The notes below the pieces were generated by a model. It was not told the DNA's origin, made no database searches, and was given only the letters and a program-made list of their open reading frames with translations. 64,000 nucleotides of DNA. Origin: Spongilla lacustris. Lineage: Eukaryota > Porifera > Demospongiae > Spongillida > Spongillidae. Shown here piece after piece: positions 55,378 through 64,000 of this stretch; position 1 is the stretch's first letter, and the number at the start of each line of letters is the position of its first letter. The stretch spans positions 1 through 64,000 of the forward strand of contig OX442437.1 of the NCBI GenBank assembly GCA_949361645.1, written 5' to 3'. A program made the position numbers and the translations under genes.

Positions 55378-56639
55378 TTATTTTCGAGTAAATGTAGCAA
55401 CCATCATTCCATAATAGCTAGGGTGGAAGTTAGCGAGTAGGTCAGGCTTCCATGTATCCAGACCACTAAAAGAAAATACATGAAAGTAAACCTAGACCTC
55501 AAGGAACCAGATAGTTCTTACGCTGCTTGGAATATTCCGTGTAGTAACACAAAACCAGTAAACCCACATGACAAAGCTTTGTCAACCAGACCAGCTGCAA
55601 TCACCAAGAGTTTAGAGCCATCCAAGGTTCTAGCCCACAAGCCACATGACTAGGACCAAGGACTGAAAGAAATGGAAGTGTCAAGACATAGTAAGTATTC
55701 TTACCATATCATAAGGTTCTGAGGCATTAGAGTAACCATATGGCCCATCAGGGAGGTGAGTATGGGCCAGGTCTCCGCTGATAACCACCACAACACGCTC
55801 TGACAGAGCTTGCAGTATAGTATATAGTTCTTCTCCTGCACACATATAAATGATATGATACAGAAAATGTGCAAAAAACGTACCAAGCTGTAAAAGTTCA
55901 GGGATCATGCCAACATCATTATCATATCTCCTTGATGGTTGTGATAATATCACTACTCTGGCATGCTGTGATTGCATGAAGTATAAGGGAATCACTTCAC
56001 CCCATCTACACCAGGAAGTGAAAGTGAGCAGGGTTTAGGGTAATTTCTCCATTCAAACCTCAGTGGAAATTGCTCATCATTCCCTGGTGGGCCATATGCA
56101 GTAAGCCCTGAGACATTAGCACCAATGGCCTTGATGGAGAGCCGCCAAGTAGGTTACTAGCATAGGAAACCAATACCAAATAAATGTACCTGTAAACGTT
56201 GCACAATAATTTGAGTGGTGTTGGAGTCAATGGGGACTGATAAATTGTAGCAACAAGAAGGGCAGACACAGTTGTCTGTGTCGGCATAGCCAAACCCTTG
56301 GGAGTTCAAGTAGAACATGAACTGTTTGAGGTCTGCCACGCCATGCGGCGTGCTGAGAACTATCAAGTCCGGATTTAACTGTCGAAGTAAATTTCCTGCC
56401 AGCAGACAAGCTTTATGCAGCATCCATGCTTCACGCTTAACCGTTTCATTAGTGGTGTTGAAATGCGATGGGGAGAGTGCTATACCACCTGGTTGGTCGA
56501 AACAGCTTTAAAACAACTCCGTGAATATGTATCAAACCAACTAACCATGTGGCATTATAAAGGCTCCAACCAGTTCACTTCTTACGCACGATAATGCGCA
56601 CAGTAAACAACATATCGATGTCCATTTGACGTCCATCAT
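55378..56639 (-). CDS. LigB-type class III extradiol dioxygenase-like protein
   Basis: Seven exons on the minus strand: 56,639-56,546, 56,488-56,190, 56,129-56,059, 56,005-55,884, 55,835-55,705, 55,649-55,522, 55,465-55,378; all phases agree, 310 aa. The start MMDVKWTSICCLLC may be a signal peptide or anchor (ATG at 56,636 also possible). Key pieces: LVGAFIMPHGGIALSPSHFN, DLIVLSTPHGVADL, GLTAYGPPGNDEQFPLRWGE, RVVVVISGDLAHTHLPDGPY with GYSNASEPYD, LVDKALSCGFTGFVLLHGIF and NFHPSYYGMMVATF. His31 and His80 sit 49 residues apart, like the iron-ligand histidines of LigB. The family opens aromatic catechol-type rings using Fe(II); the animal proteins of this branch are uncharacterised, so substrate is unknown. 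Head-to-head with SWEET (56 bp). Confidence 0.85.
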
Positions 56640-56695
56640 TGCTTTTTTATACTTGTATTTTAAATACGTTACTTCTAATAATCCACCTGTGCAAA
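56640..56695. promoter_or_regulatory. bidirectional promoter between LigB-like gene and SWEET
   Basis: Only 56 bp separate the two divergent start codons. Transcription start sites must lie within or the 5' UTRs must overlap. No TATA box evident beyond a TTTTTTATAC stretch. Confidence 0.6.
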
Positions 56696-57686
56696 ATGGA
56701 AACGGTAGATTTCGTGGCTCTGCTAGCCACCCTCCTTACTATTGGACTGTTTTCGTCAGGAATGTAGGCCTAACGCAGGTATCCATCAGGTGTGTTTACT
56801 GTGTATCTTGCCTGCAGAGATACTTGTCGCAAAATTCACATCAGCAAAAGTGTTGGCTCCTCCCCTTATTTACCCTTCGTAGCCTGTTCTCTGAAGTTAG
56901 TTACAGCGATACAGCGTGTGTAGTCATTAATGTTTCCACACAGCTGTGCCTTGTGGCTTCTTTATGGCTGTCTTAAACCGGATTCAACAGTTATCTTTGT
57001 GAATGCTGTTGGTCTGATACTTCAGATTCTCTTCATCGTCGTCTATCATACTTATACGGATAATAAGGTAATTGGATTTCATTTTGTTTACGTACCTTAA
57101 CACACAAAAAATGCCACCCAGTTCGCGGTTAAAAGAGACACAGCGATAGCAGCTGCCATTGTTTTTGCAGCACTTCTGTATTTCACAGAAGTGGCAAGCG
57201 ATCGTGACTCCGCCCTCTTCTACCTAGGATTGCTGTGCAACGTGTTCACCATTCTTTTTTTCGCTTCACCCCTCTCCACACTCGTTAGTTTTGTTCAATG
57301 TAAATACACGTTTACCTTTACTCATAGCGCTTTGCACCCTGCACAATACAGTTATACACCTACATGTGTACCGTACGCATGTACTCTATTTACATGCAGG
57401 CTGATGTAATTCGCAAACAGAGCACAGAGTCTCTCTCCTTCTTGCTGTCCTTCATGTCTGTACTAAGCTGTGCCACATGGACAGTGTATGGATTTATGGT
57501 AGGAGACAAGTTCATTGTGGTAAGTTTTAGGTTTTCTTTTGCACAAAATAGCATAATCTTGTGTGTTCTCCTTTCTGACAGCTACCTAATGCAATAGGAT
57601 TGCTCCTCTCATTGGCTCAACTCTCTCTCTTTGCCATTTATAGAAATGGCAAGAAGATAGTCTCATTGAATAATTCAGTAATATGA
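56696..57686 (+). CDS. SLC50A1: SWEET sugar transporter (SLC50 family)
   Basis: Six exons: 56,696-56,763, 56,818-56,895, 56,944-57,067, 57,122-57,283, 57,400-57,519, 57,582-57,686; introns as short as 48 nt; phases agree, 218 aa (human SWEET1 221). Seven helices as two MtN3/PQ-loop triple-helix bundles: first repeat about 5-90 (VALLATLLTIGLFSSG, CRKIHISKSVGSSPYLPFVA, ALWLLYGCLK, VIFVNAVGLILQILF), second from about 96 (AAIVFAALLYF, GLLCNVFTILFFASPLSTLA, VIRKQSTESLSFLLSFMSVL, WTVYGFMVGDKFIVLPNAIG). It carries mono- or disaccharides down their gradient across plasma or Golgi membranes. The usual GIPxC motif of helix 1 reads GIDTC here, an Asp for the conserved Pro. Orthology to SLC50A1 is by family only; sponges may carry several paralogues. 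Confidence 0.92.
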
Positions 57687-58036
57687 TACCCCCAGTGTAC
57701 CAATGCCTCATTACTTCACAGACACTACACACAGACTTTTACAAGTTGTAATTATAACCAGACTAACATAGTGTGTAGCTCTCTAATATAAGTCGAAAGG
57801 TGCTAGTAATTTGTACAGGTCATGCATGATCATAACACCACACTTTTAAAAAATGGTTGTCAAACCAGATGTTGGTGCAAGAACAACCTCTTATTACTCC
57901 AATGATCCCTGAATACTGTAATGGTGATAATTAAACCCACCCCATCCCTGTCACTTGGAATAATCTTTAAAAAAAAAATTCATTGATGCTCACACCAGGG
58001 GAGAAAGATGGGAAAGTGGGGGAAGGACCTTATGCT

Positions 58037-59560
58037 TTACTTCTTTGAGAAGTACCTGGAATACATCAATGCAGTAGAGGATATGGCATCTCCCAGACCA
58101 ACAGTCCTCAAAGGTTGCTTGCAAACTAGAACTGGGGTTAGATAATACCGCACACCACCTCGCTGCCATTGGACAATAGGAGATGACGGAGACAACTCTA
58201 CAATTTGTTTTGAAAATTCTGGGTCACCATGAGAAAGGTAAAAATGAGAAGCAATTCGTATTTCAAACAATTTGTCATCAAATATCTCAGCAGTGCAGGC
58301 TTGCAGGCCAGCAACCTTAGCTCCTATCACAACTGCTGGGCCGCCATAACTCCAAGGCCCTCCCACAAGTTCTGCCACTATGTGATAGGTGAGAGTGTGT
58401 AGGTGAACACGTGACAAACCCGAGACAGAGCCATAGGTGGTGATCAACCAGTGCACCAGATCAGAGGCTATTGCTATAGTAGGTTTAGATGAAATCATTC
58501 CAGTGGGCACACCAACAGCTTTTGATAAAGCTAGCAGCTCTTGCTCATTGAGGCCAAGTGAAGCAGCCTTTCCCACTACTTGTTCCAGCAATGATTTGAG
58601 GAAGTAAAGATCTCCAACAGTGGCCAATTCAAAGTGGACTGGAATATTAACCATTTGCAGCAAAGAGGCTGTTTCCTGGATACGTTTCTCCCAAAAAGCT
58701 CGAGGAGTAGATTCCAATAGGTGGGCTCCAGATAGGATGGCCAAATCAGGGCTAAAGGATGTAATGGTCTCATTGAATGGTTCAAGAAATGATAACTGGG
58801 AATTTGACACATCATGTGAATGAATTACCCTGTTGGCACATGGTGAGGATATCTTTCCCCACACTTCATTGGACGGATACTCCATAATAACATGAACTTC
58901 GTCTTGAATAGTTAATGATTCCTTTGGTATGAACAGTTGCGGGTTCAGCAATTTCTTCAGCTGTGGTCCAACTGGTGCAACCAATAGTATTTCTGCTACC
59001 GGTGTGAACGTGACCAGTTTCTCAGCCATCAATGCTGCATTGCCTCCTATGAAATACTGCACACAACATCAGCTAGGTAAAGGGAAATTAAAAGAAAGTC
59101 TTTTACTTACTGTGTGAGGAATTGACTGTGCCATGTGTACAATGTGGTCAAACAAGGTTTTGTTACTGAAATATCTCTCTGTGCCCGCACATTCCTGCAT
59201 GGAGTAGCTGACCAGCTCTTGCAGAGCTCTGGTGCTATTAAGAACACTGTGATCAACGCCAACTCCTGGAGTTTCGTTGAGCACTCGCAACAGAGAAGTG
59301 GCTGACACGATCAGATCGAGGTTGGCATTTACGCTGGCAACATGTGACAGATAACAAGTACACTCATACACGTGATACGATTTAAGGACATACCCAAGTA
59401 CAACCTTCCGAGGCCATTGTGTGCTATTGCTCAAAATGCGGTCCCAGGCAGTTGAAACTTTTAAAATATGATCAGCAACCCATTCGGACTTCAAATAATA
59501 GTACTGATAGCCCACTGCTATGACAACCAATAGTATTCCAAACGTTGTTATGTTTGACAT
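58037..59560 (-). CDS. ADPGK: ADP-dependent glucokinase
   Basis: Two exons: 59,560-59,111 and 59,056-58,037, joined across a 54-nt intron in phase 0; 489 aa (human 497). An N-terminal hydrophobic segment (ITTFGILLVVIAVGYQYYYL) is the ER signal/anchor of this family. Diagnostic blocks: GVGVDHSVLNSTRALQE, ERYFSNKTLFDHI, YFIGGNAALMAEK, LLVAPVGPQLKKLL, WGKISSPCANRVIHSHDVSN, PDLAILSGAHLLE, LGLNEQELLALSKA, SRVHLHTLTYHIVA, VAGLQACTAE, FxLTPVLVCK-like YYLTPVLVCKQPLRTVGLGD. The final GLGD carries the catalytic Asp of ribokinase-fold ADP kinases. It phosphorylates glucose to glucose-6-phosphate using ADP, linked in animals to ER/glycolytic flux and immune-cell activation. Head-to-head with HNRNPK, tail-to-tail with SWEET. 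Confidence 0.96.
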
Positions 59561-59643
59561 CGGATCGTATATTCTAGGTGGGCACTAATTTAAGAACATT
59601 TATAAACATAAATTGATTGCTCACATGTGCAGGGTAGAAGAAA
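59561..59643. promoter_or_regulatory. bidirectional promoter between ADPGK and HNRNPK
   Basis: 83 bp between divergent start codons, TATA-less apart from TTATAAACATAAATTG near 59,600. Confidence 0.6.
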
Positions 59644-62092
59644 ATGGCGCAAAGGGGATCGTGGAGAAGTCCAAATTATGGTATGTTGCCGTGTTGTTAT
59701 TGCGTGTTTGGCACACCCAAAACGGAGCTGTACATTGTTCAAAATGACGTATTTACCTCCACTTCTGGAGTAGTTTTACGTCACCCTGTATACTAGTACA
59801 GAATTAAAAAATCCGTACTGCGTTTAGCTTTTCATTTTTTCCGGGAGGTAGGTCGTAAGCGGTCTCAGGAAGAGCCAGTGGAGGATGGCCTGAAGAGAAG
59901 GAGATCAGAAGACCCGATGTGCCCTCCGGCCACTTTGCGTGTGCTAGTTCGCAATGCTGTGAGTGTAACTGATTTCTGCTGCGCCCACTGTATTAATGCT
60001 ATACCTGTCAGGATGCTGGAGGCATTATAGGAAAGGTAAGGAAACTGCCCACCAGTTAACTAACGTAGTGATTGAAAATGGCGCTGTGTCTTCAGGGAGG
60101 TGACAACATCAAACGTTTGAGAAAAACGGTGAGCTGCTGTGTCACGTGACTTATTTAAACGTTTGAAGTTCTTGTAAATTACTGCCATGAGGGGTATTCC
60201 CCTATTTTGGGGAGGCATTTAACTTCACCTTCCTGTTGATCCCTCCTCCCCATGTACCTCGTGCCCCACCCATCCCAGTACGATTGCCAAGTCTTGCTGC
60301 CTGATTCTGCTGGTAGTCCAGAGCGGTAGGTTGGCCCCAGCCCTATTGCCCCATGACCTAGGTGGTAGTTCATGTGTTTTGTCTGTGTTTCCATCCCCTC
60401 CCTTTCCTTACTTGTCTCTTTCTACCATCCTTCCCCCTGCTTGTACTTATGCCATATTGTCTCCACACTAACCTTCCCATACTAGACAAAGCCCCACCCC
60501 CAGTGTCTTTTCTAGTTGCCACCTTACCCATCCTATCCGTATTGTTGCTTTTGTGTGCATGTGTGTGGTGTGTGTGTGGTGTGTGTGTGTGTGTCACTTC
60601 ACTCCTTGCATATTAAGTGCTCTTTCAACATTGTTAGAGTGATGACCATAATGGGAACAATAGACAGTTGCTGTGGAGTTGTTCAAGAGGTGCTACCTAA
60701 GATCGGAGAAGTTAGTGACGATATGTGTTTCACCATCTTCACCCAATTGGTGCACCTTCCACTCTCAAGGATCTACATCGTGGGGAGCCGAACTTTTCAA
60801 CAGAGGTACAAGTTCTTATTCCTCAGCCTTTCATGGGGACTATCATTGGAACTGGTGGTACTAAGATCAAGGAATTGAGACTGGTTAGTGTGCTGGGTCG
60901 GCTAACTGATTATGATTCTTACAATTACAGAAAACCAAGGCTGCAATCAAAATTTTCAGTGAACCAATGCCGAACTCCAATGAGAGGAGCATTTCGTTGC
61001 AAGGCACATCAGATCAGATCGTGCAGTGTGTGAAGTATTTCTTGGAAGAAATTAGTAAGGTATTGGGTTGTGTTTTAAATACAATGATCCTTCGGCTTCA
61101 TTTTTAGACCTCTCCTATCTACAGAAGGAGCCACGGGAGCCTATTTTTTTATATGAGCCTGGGGCTCACTTTACTCCTCCATTTGATGCACCCCCTGCCC
61201 CCCCTGTTCCTGTTCACCCACCTTCTAGGGTTCCCATGTCAAGAGGACCCAAGGACTTTGTAAGGCACTCAACTGTTGTGCAGACGTAGTAGTATGACAT
61301 TGCTCTGTAAAAGCCTCCCCCACCTTCTGGCCAGTGGGGCACAAGAGGAGGGGGAAGAGGAGGAGGAGGAGGTGGTGGTGGTGGTGGTGGTGGTGGAGGA
61401 GGAGGAGGAGGACGAGGGCGCAGTAGAGGTGGGCGACCCCCACCTCATGATTCCTAGTGAGTTGCATGCATTAATTTGATTCTGTGTGCACAAAGTAATG
61501 AAATGTTGTCTAGCCAACAAGCAGGCAATTGGACCCCTCCTCATTCCTTCAACAATTCATCTCCGCAACCTCCCCCTCACTTTTCTGGACCACCTCCCCC
61601 TGTGGGGTATGGTAACTCACCTCCATCCCAAGGACCTCCAGGAGGGGGATATCCACAGTCCAATTCTGGGTCTGGGTACTCGGGTTCTGCTCAAGTATGT
61701 GATATATGCATGTAGTTGAATCTTCCACACCTGCTCTAGTCCTCAGGCCATCCTCCAGGGGGAAGGCAAACACAGCAAGTTACTATACCTATAGAGGTAC
61801 TGTACACATCACTAGGAAATGTCACTATCATTTCACATTACAGTACTCAGAAGCCATTCTTGGACCAGGGGGTTCAAGAATTCATGGTATTCGAACACAG
61901 TCAGGCTGTGAGATAACACTGGAAGACCCCAAGCCTGGCAGTAATGAACGAATCATTACTATCCTTGGAACACCTAATGCTATTCAGTTTGCACAGCAAC
62001 TCATGCAGAACAGGTAAGGAGCACAAGTGTGTAGTTTATCAAATAAAATTCTTCTCTCACTTTGCAGTGTTCGCCAGTACCACAACGTGTAG
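59644..62092 (+). CDS. HNRNPK: heterogeneous nuclear ribonucleoprotein K-like, three KH domains and an RGG stretch
   Basis: Fourteen exons: 59,644-59,680, 59,852-59,958, 60,012-60,035, 60,096-60,128, 60,279-60,325, 60,638-60,710, 60,770-60,883, 60,931-61,054, 61,108-61,259, 61,314-61,456, 61,514-61,694, 61,740-61,796, 61,844-62,013, 62,068-62,092; in phase, 428 aa (human 463). KH1 (about 41-107) starts LRVLVRNADAGGIIGKGGDN and includes LLPDSAGSPER; KH2 (about 120-187) has LIPQPFMGTIIGTGGTKIKE and LQGTSDQIVQCVKYFLEEI; a Pro-rich linker and RGG/poly-Gly region follow (about 240-275); KH3 (about 355-425) has QVTIPIEYSEAILGPGGSRI and ends SVRQYHNV. It binds C-rich RNA/DNA in transcription, splicing and translation control. 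The KH1 GXXG loop is split by an intron between GK and GG. KH2 and KH3 loops lack the usual Lys (GTGG, GPGG). The exon 8/9 junction has an alternative (61,059 to 61,126). Confidence 0.93.
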
Positions 62093-62832
62093 TAGCCTGA
62101 TCTATTTTATAATTGTTTTGCCTCTTTTCTTGGACACTGCTTAATACATTGGTGACTGTAGTGTTTGTTGAGTTTTACTTTAACATCTTTATACTTGCAC
62201 ATAAAGTACAGTGAGGTTAACAAACTACGACAATTGATCGTTTGATGCAATATCGTCACATGAGTCGGCCCGACGAACTTTGCGATTTCTTCCATCACTT
62301 GAGCCGTGCGCGGAGCCTTTTCTTTTAACCGTGGTCTATCAGTATGGTAAACGGGTTAACACACACCGTTACCGTACATTCATGTTGTACAGTACCTTTT
62401 TCTTTTTCTGTTCTCGTTCAAACTCACGAAGCATTAGACTTTCTGTCTCCATCACAATCGCTGCTGTCGCATATGTATTGGTTGTACAAATCGTTGTCAC
62501 AATGACACGTAATTCTTATAACCCACTCTGTGTGGCTGTATCATCGCTTTCTCCCTTAACACGAACGTATTCTTTGACAGCATGTGCCTATAAGTTTTTA
62601 TAGTTATGTACCAATACCCCTGCACCACTTTCCCACCTTGTAGCCCCCTTGGCAATGCTTGGAAAAATTGTCCTTATTTCTCGTTGGCAAATCCTTTAAT
62701 ATTTCCATATTCCATTGTACGCAGTACCACACCCACACCGTATATCAATAATTCGCAAATACTGAACAAAAAAATCTTTTAATTTAAATTGACATGATAT
62801 TAAGTCCATTTAAGTCCATAGATCTGATCAAT
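62093..62832. other. convergent intergenic region HNRNPK/EEF2
   Basis: About 740 bp holding the 3' ends of both genes. Open frames here show no family resemblance or splice support. Confidence 0.5.
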
Positions 62833-64000
62833 TTACAGCTTGTCCAAGTAGTTGTCCAGTGCAGGAATTGACTCTTTCAAGCCCTTCCTCTTTCTGGTGT
62901 CAAACACAACTGTGGCTGGTTTAGTTCCAGCCTCAAATGGATCACCTGGAAGCACCTGCCAGTGATCAAACACGCACTGTGGGAACGCCTGTCCTGCTGT
63001 ATTAGAGCGCAGGTCTGCTGTGAAACCTGTGCGCAAGTAGAGATTTGTTTGCCAACACAAACAGAATAATATGGGCAGCTTACCGAATGACTCATTGACA
63101 GGAAGGTATGCCTTCACAATGAACATGGGTGTCCCTGCTACTTGTCCCTCCTCAATCACATTACCTCGTCTTCTGTTGAGTACACCATATATTCCACCAA
63201 CTGCTTGTTCTGGGCACTACACAGAAGTTTAACAGCAACTGTTATTAACTGCACTCTTTAACTGGGATGACTAACCTGGATTTCAACAAGGTACACAGGT
63301 TCAAGCAAGCGTGGCTTTGCAGTGAGCATGCAAGCATAAAGAACACGACGCGTTGTTGGGATGATCTGCCCACCACCTCTGTGAATGGCATCGGTGTGGA
63401 GAGTGATATCATACAGGTTGAACCGCACTCCTCGCACATTCTCCTCACAAAGGACTCCCTGAACACAATATGTGAGGTTAGATGAAAGTGCTTACTAATC
63501 ATACCTCGTACCTCCTTTGTTGCCCACTGGAAACCAGCCACCATGCTGTCCTTGATCTCATTGAGGTACTGCACTCCCTTGGTGCAATCAATGAGGAGGT
63601 TTGCCCCAGTACCCTCTGGACCATAGCACCAAACTTTACGTGCTTCAGTCACATCAAACCCAAACTTCTCAGAGAGATATCGCCCTCTGATTTTTGGGTC
63701 AGCACGCGGAGTTATTTCTTCCGTTCCCTGGTGAGATGACATTAATAAGCGGTTTCCCACTGTTGTGTGTATCAACACTAACCTTCTCTATCTCTTCTGC
63801 TAGACCTTCTGGCAGGGGACATGCCTTCATAAAGAGACGATTGTGCTTGTTGGGTGATTTAGAAAGGCACATCTGATCTGATTCATCGCTAACAGTTTCA
63901 CGATAAGAAACCACAGGATCAGATTTCTTGAGGGGAACACAGGCGTGATCTTCCTCTAGATCCTTCAAACAAATCTCAAGGTGAAGTTCTCCTGCACCAG
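62833..64000 (-). CDS. EEF2: translation elongation factor 2, C-terminal part (continues past window)
   Basis: Five exons seen: >64,000-63,783, 63,727-63,512, 63,458-63,276, 63,216-63,084, 63,026-62,833; all phases agree. The first reads [20 protein letters not shown] then [20 protein letters not shown] and [15 protein letters not shown]. The second has [20 protein letters not shown] and [20 protein letters not shown]. The third has [13 protein letters not shown] and [19 protein letters not shown], whose His in AIHRGG is the diphthamide site. The fourth has [18 protein letters not shown] and the fifth [20 protein letters not shown] to ALDNYLDKL. These are domains III-end to V of the GTPase that moves the ribosome one codon along mRNA. 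The GTPase domain lies beyond the window. Several introns start with GTTAGT, a donor common in this gene cluster. Confidence 0.97.

Noticed and set aside
55378..56639. Initial reading of the minus-strand gene as MEMO1
   Set aside because: MEMO1 shares the LigB fold, but the phrases STPHGVADL, GPPGNDEQF and ISGDLAHTHLPDGPYG fit the separate LigB-like dioxygenase branch, and MEMO1 hallmarks are absent.
58037..59560. Initial thought of a GPI-transamidase subunit because of the N-terminal anchor
   Set aside because: The downstream GGNAALMAEK, NEQELL and TVGLGD motifs are those of ADP-dependent glucokinase.
61225..61544. Ser/Thr-rich minus-strand frames opposite the hnRNP K Gly stretch
   Set aside because: Antisense of GGT/GGA codons; HNRNPK on the plus strand explains the region.

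Overview
The window is metazoan nuclear DNA. It has spliceosomal introns, many of them only about 50-75 nt, eukaryotic ribosomal protein eS6, eEF2, hnRNP K and ADP-dependent glucokinase, an SRCR scavenger receptor and a 7TM receptor. Short introns, genes packed tail-to-tail and head-to-head, SRCR and 7TM expansions and very high repeat load all fit a marine sponge (demosponge). That placement is inference from gene content and style, not a match to a known genome. A run of exactly 200 N at 42,627-42,826 marks a scaffold join.

Layout. 1-5 kb: a GC-rich repeat, a tRNA-Ile(AAT), and an eight-exon gene on the minus strand for a membrane SRCR receptor whose reading frame closes exactly (420 aa). 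5-54 kb: a repeat-dominated desert. It holds (a) decayed fragments of one reverse-transcriptase family at five sites, (b) Ty3/Gypsy remnants, (c) micro- and minisatellites, and (d) a striking set of nested inverted-repeat (foldback) units at 8.6-13.6, 21.2-28.7 and 28.7-35.6 kb. Several contain datable secondary insertions: a Ginger-like element, a Tc1-like foldback with TA duplication and a hAT deletion derivative with an 8-bp duplication. For the last two the unoccupied site survives in the opposite arm. At 35.6-44.8 kb there are three copies of a 7TM receptor locus. Two of them are an inverted pair with the same disabling lesions, lying on either side of two more foldback elements and the scaffold gap.

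54.3-64 kb: a compact euchromatic gene cluster in which I could trace every exon in phase. From left to right: RPS6 (+), an uncharacterised LigB-type extradiol dioxygenase (-), a SWEET sugar transporter (+), ADPGK (-), HNRNPK (+) and the 3' part of EEF2 (-). The strands alternate strictly. LigB/SWEET and ADPGK/HNRNPK therefore share 56-bp and 83-bp bidirectional promoters, while RPS6/LigB, SWEET/ADPGK and HNRNPK/EEF2 converge. They do not form one pathway: the set mixes translation (eS6, eEF2), RNA binding (hnRNP K) and sugar handling (SWEET, ADPGK).

No genuinely new defence or enzymatic system is visible. The most unusual content is the architecture of the nested inverted repeats and the three differently broken receptor copies.
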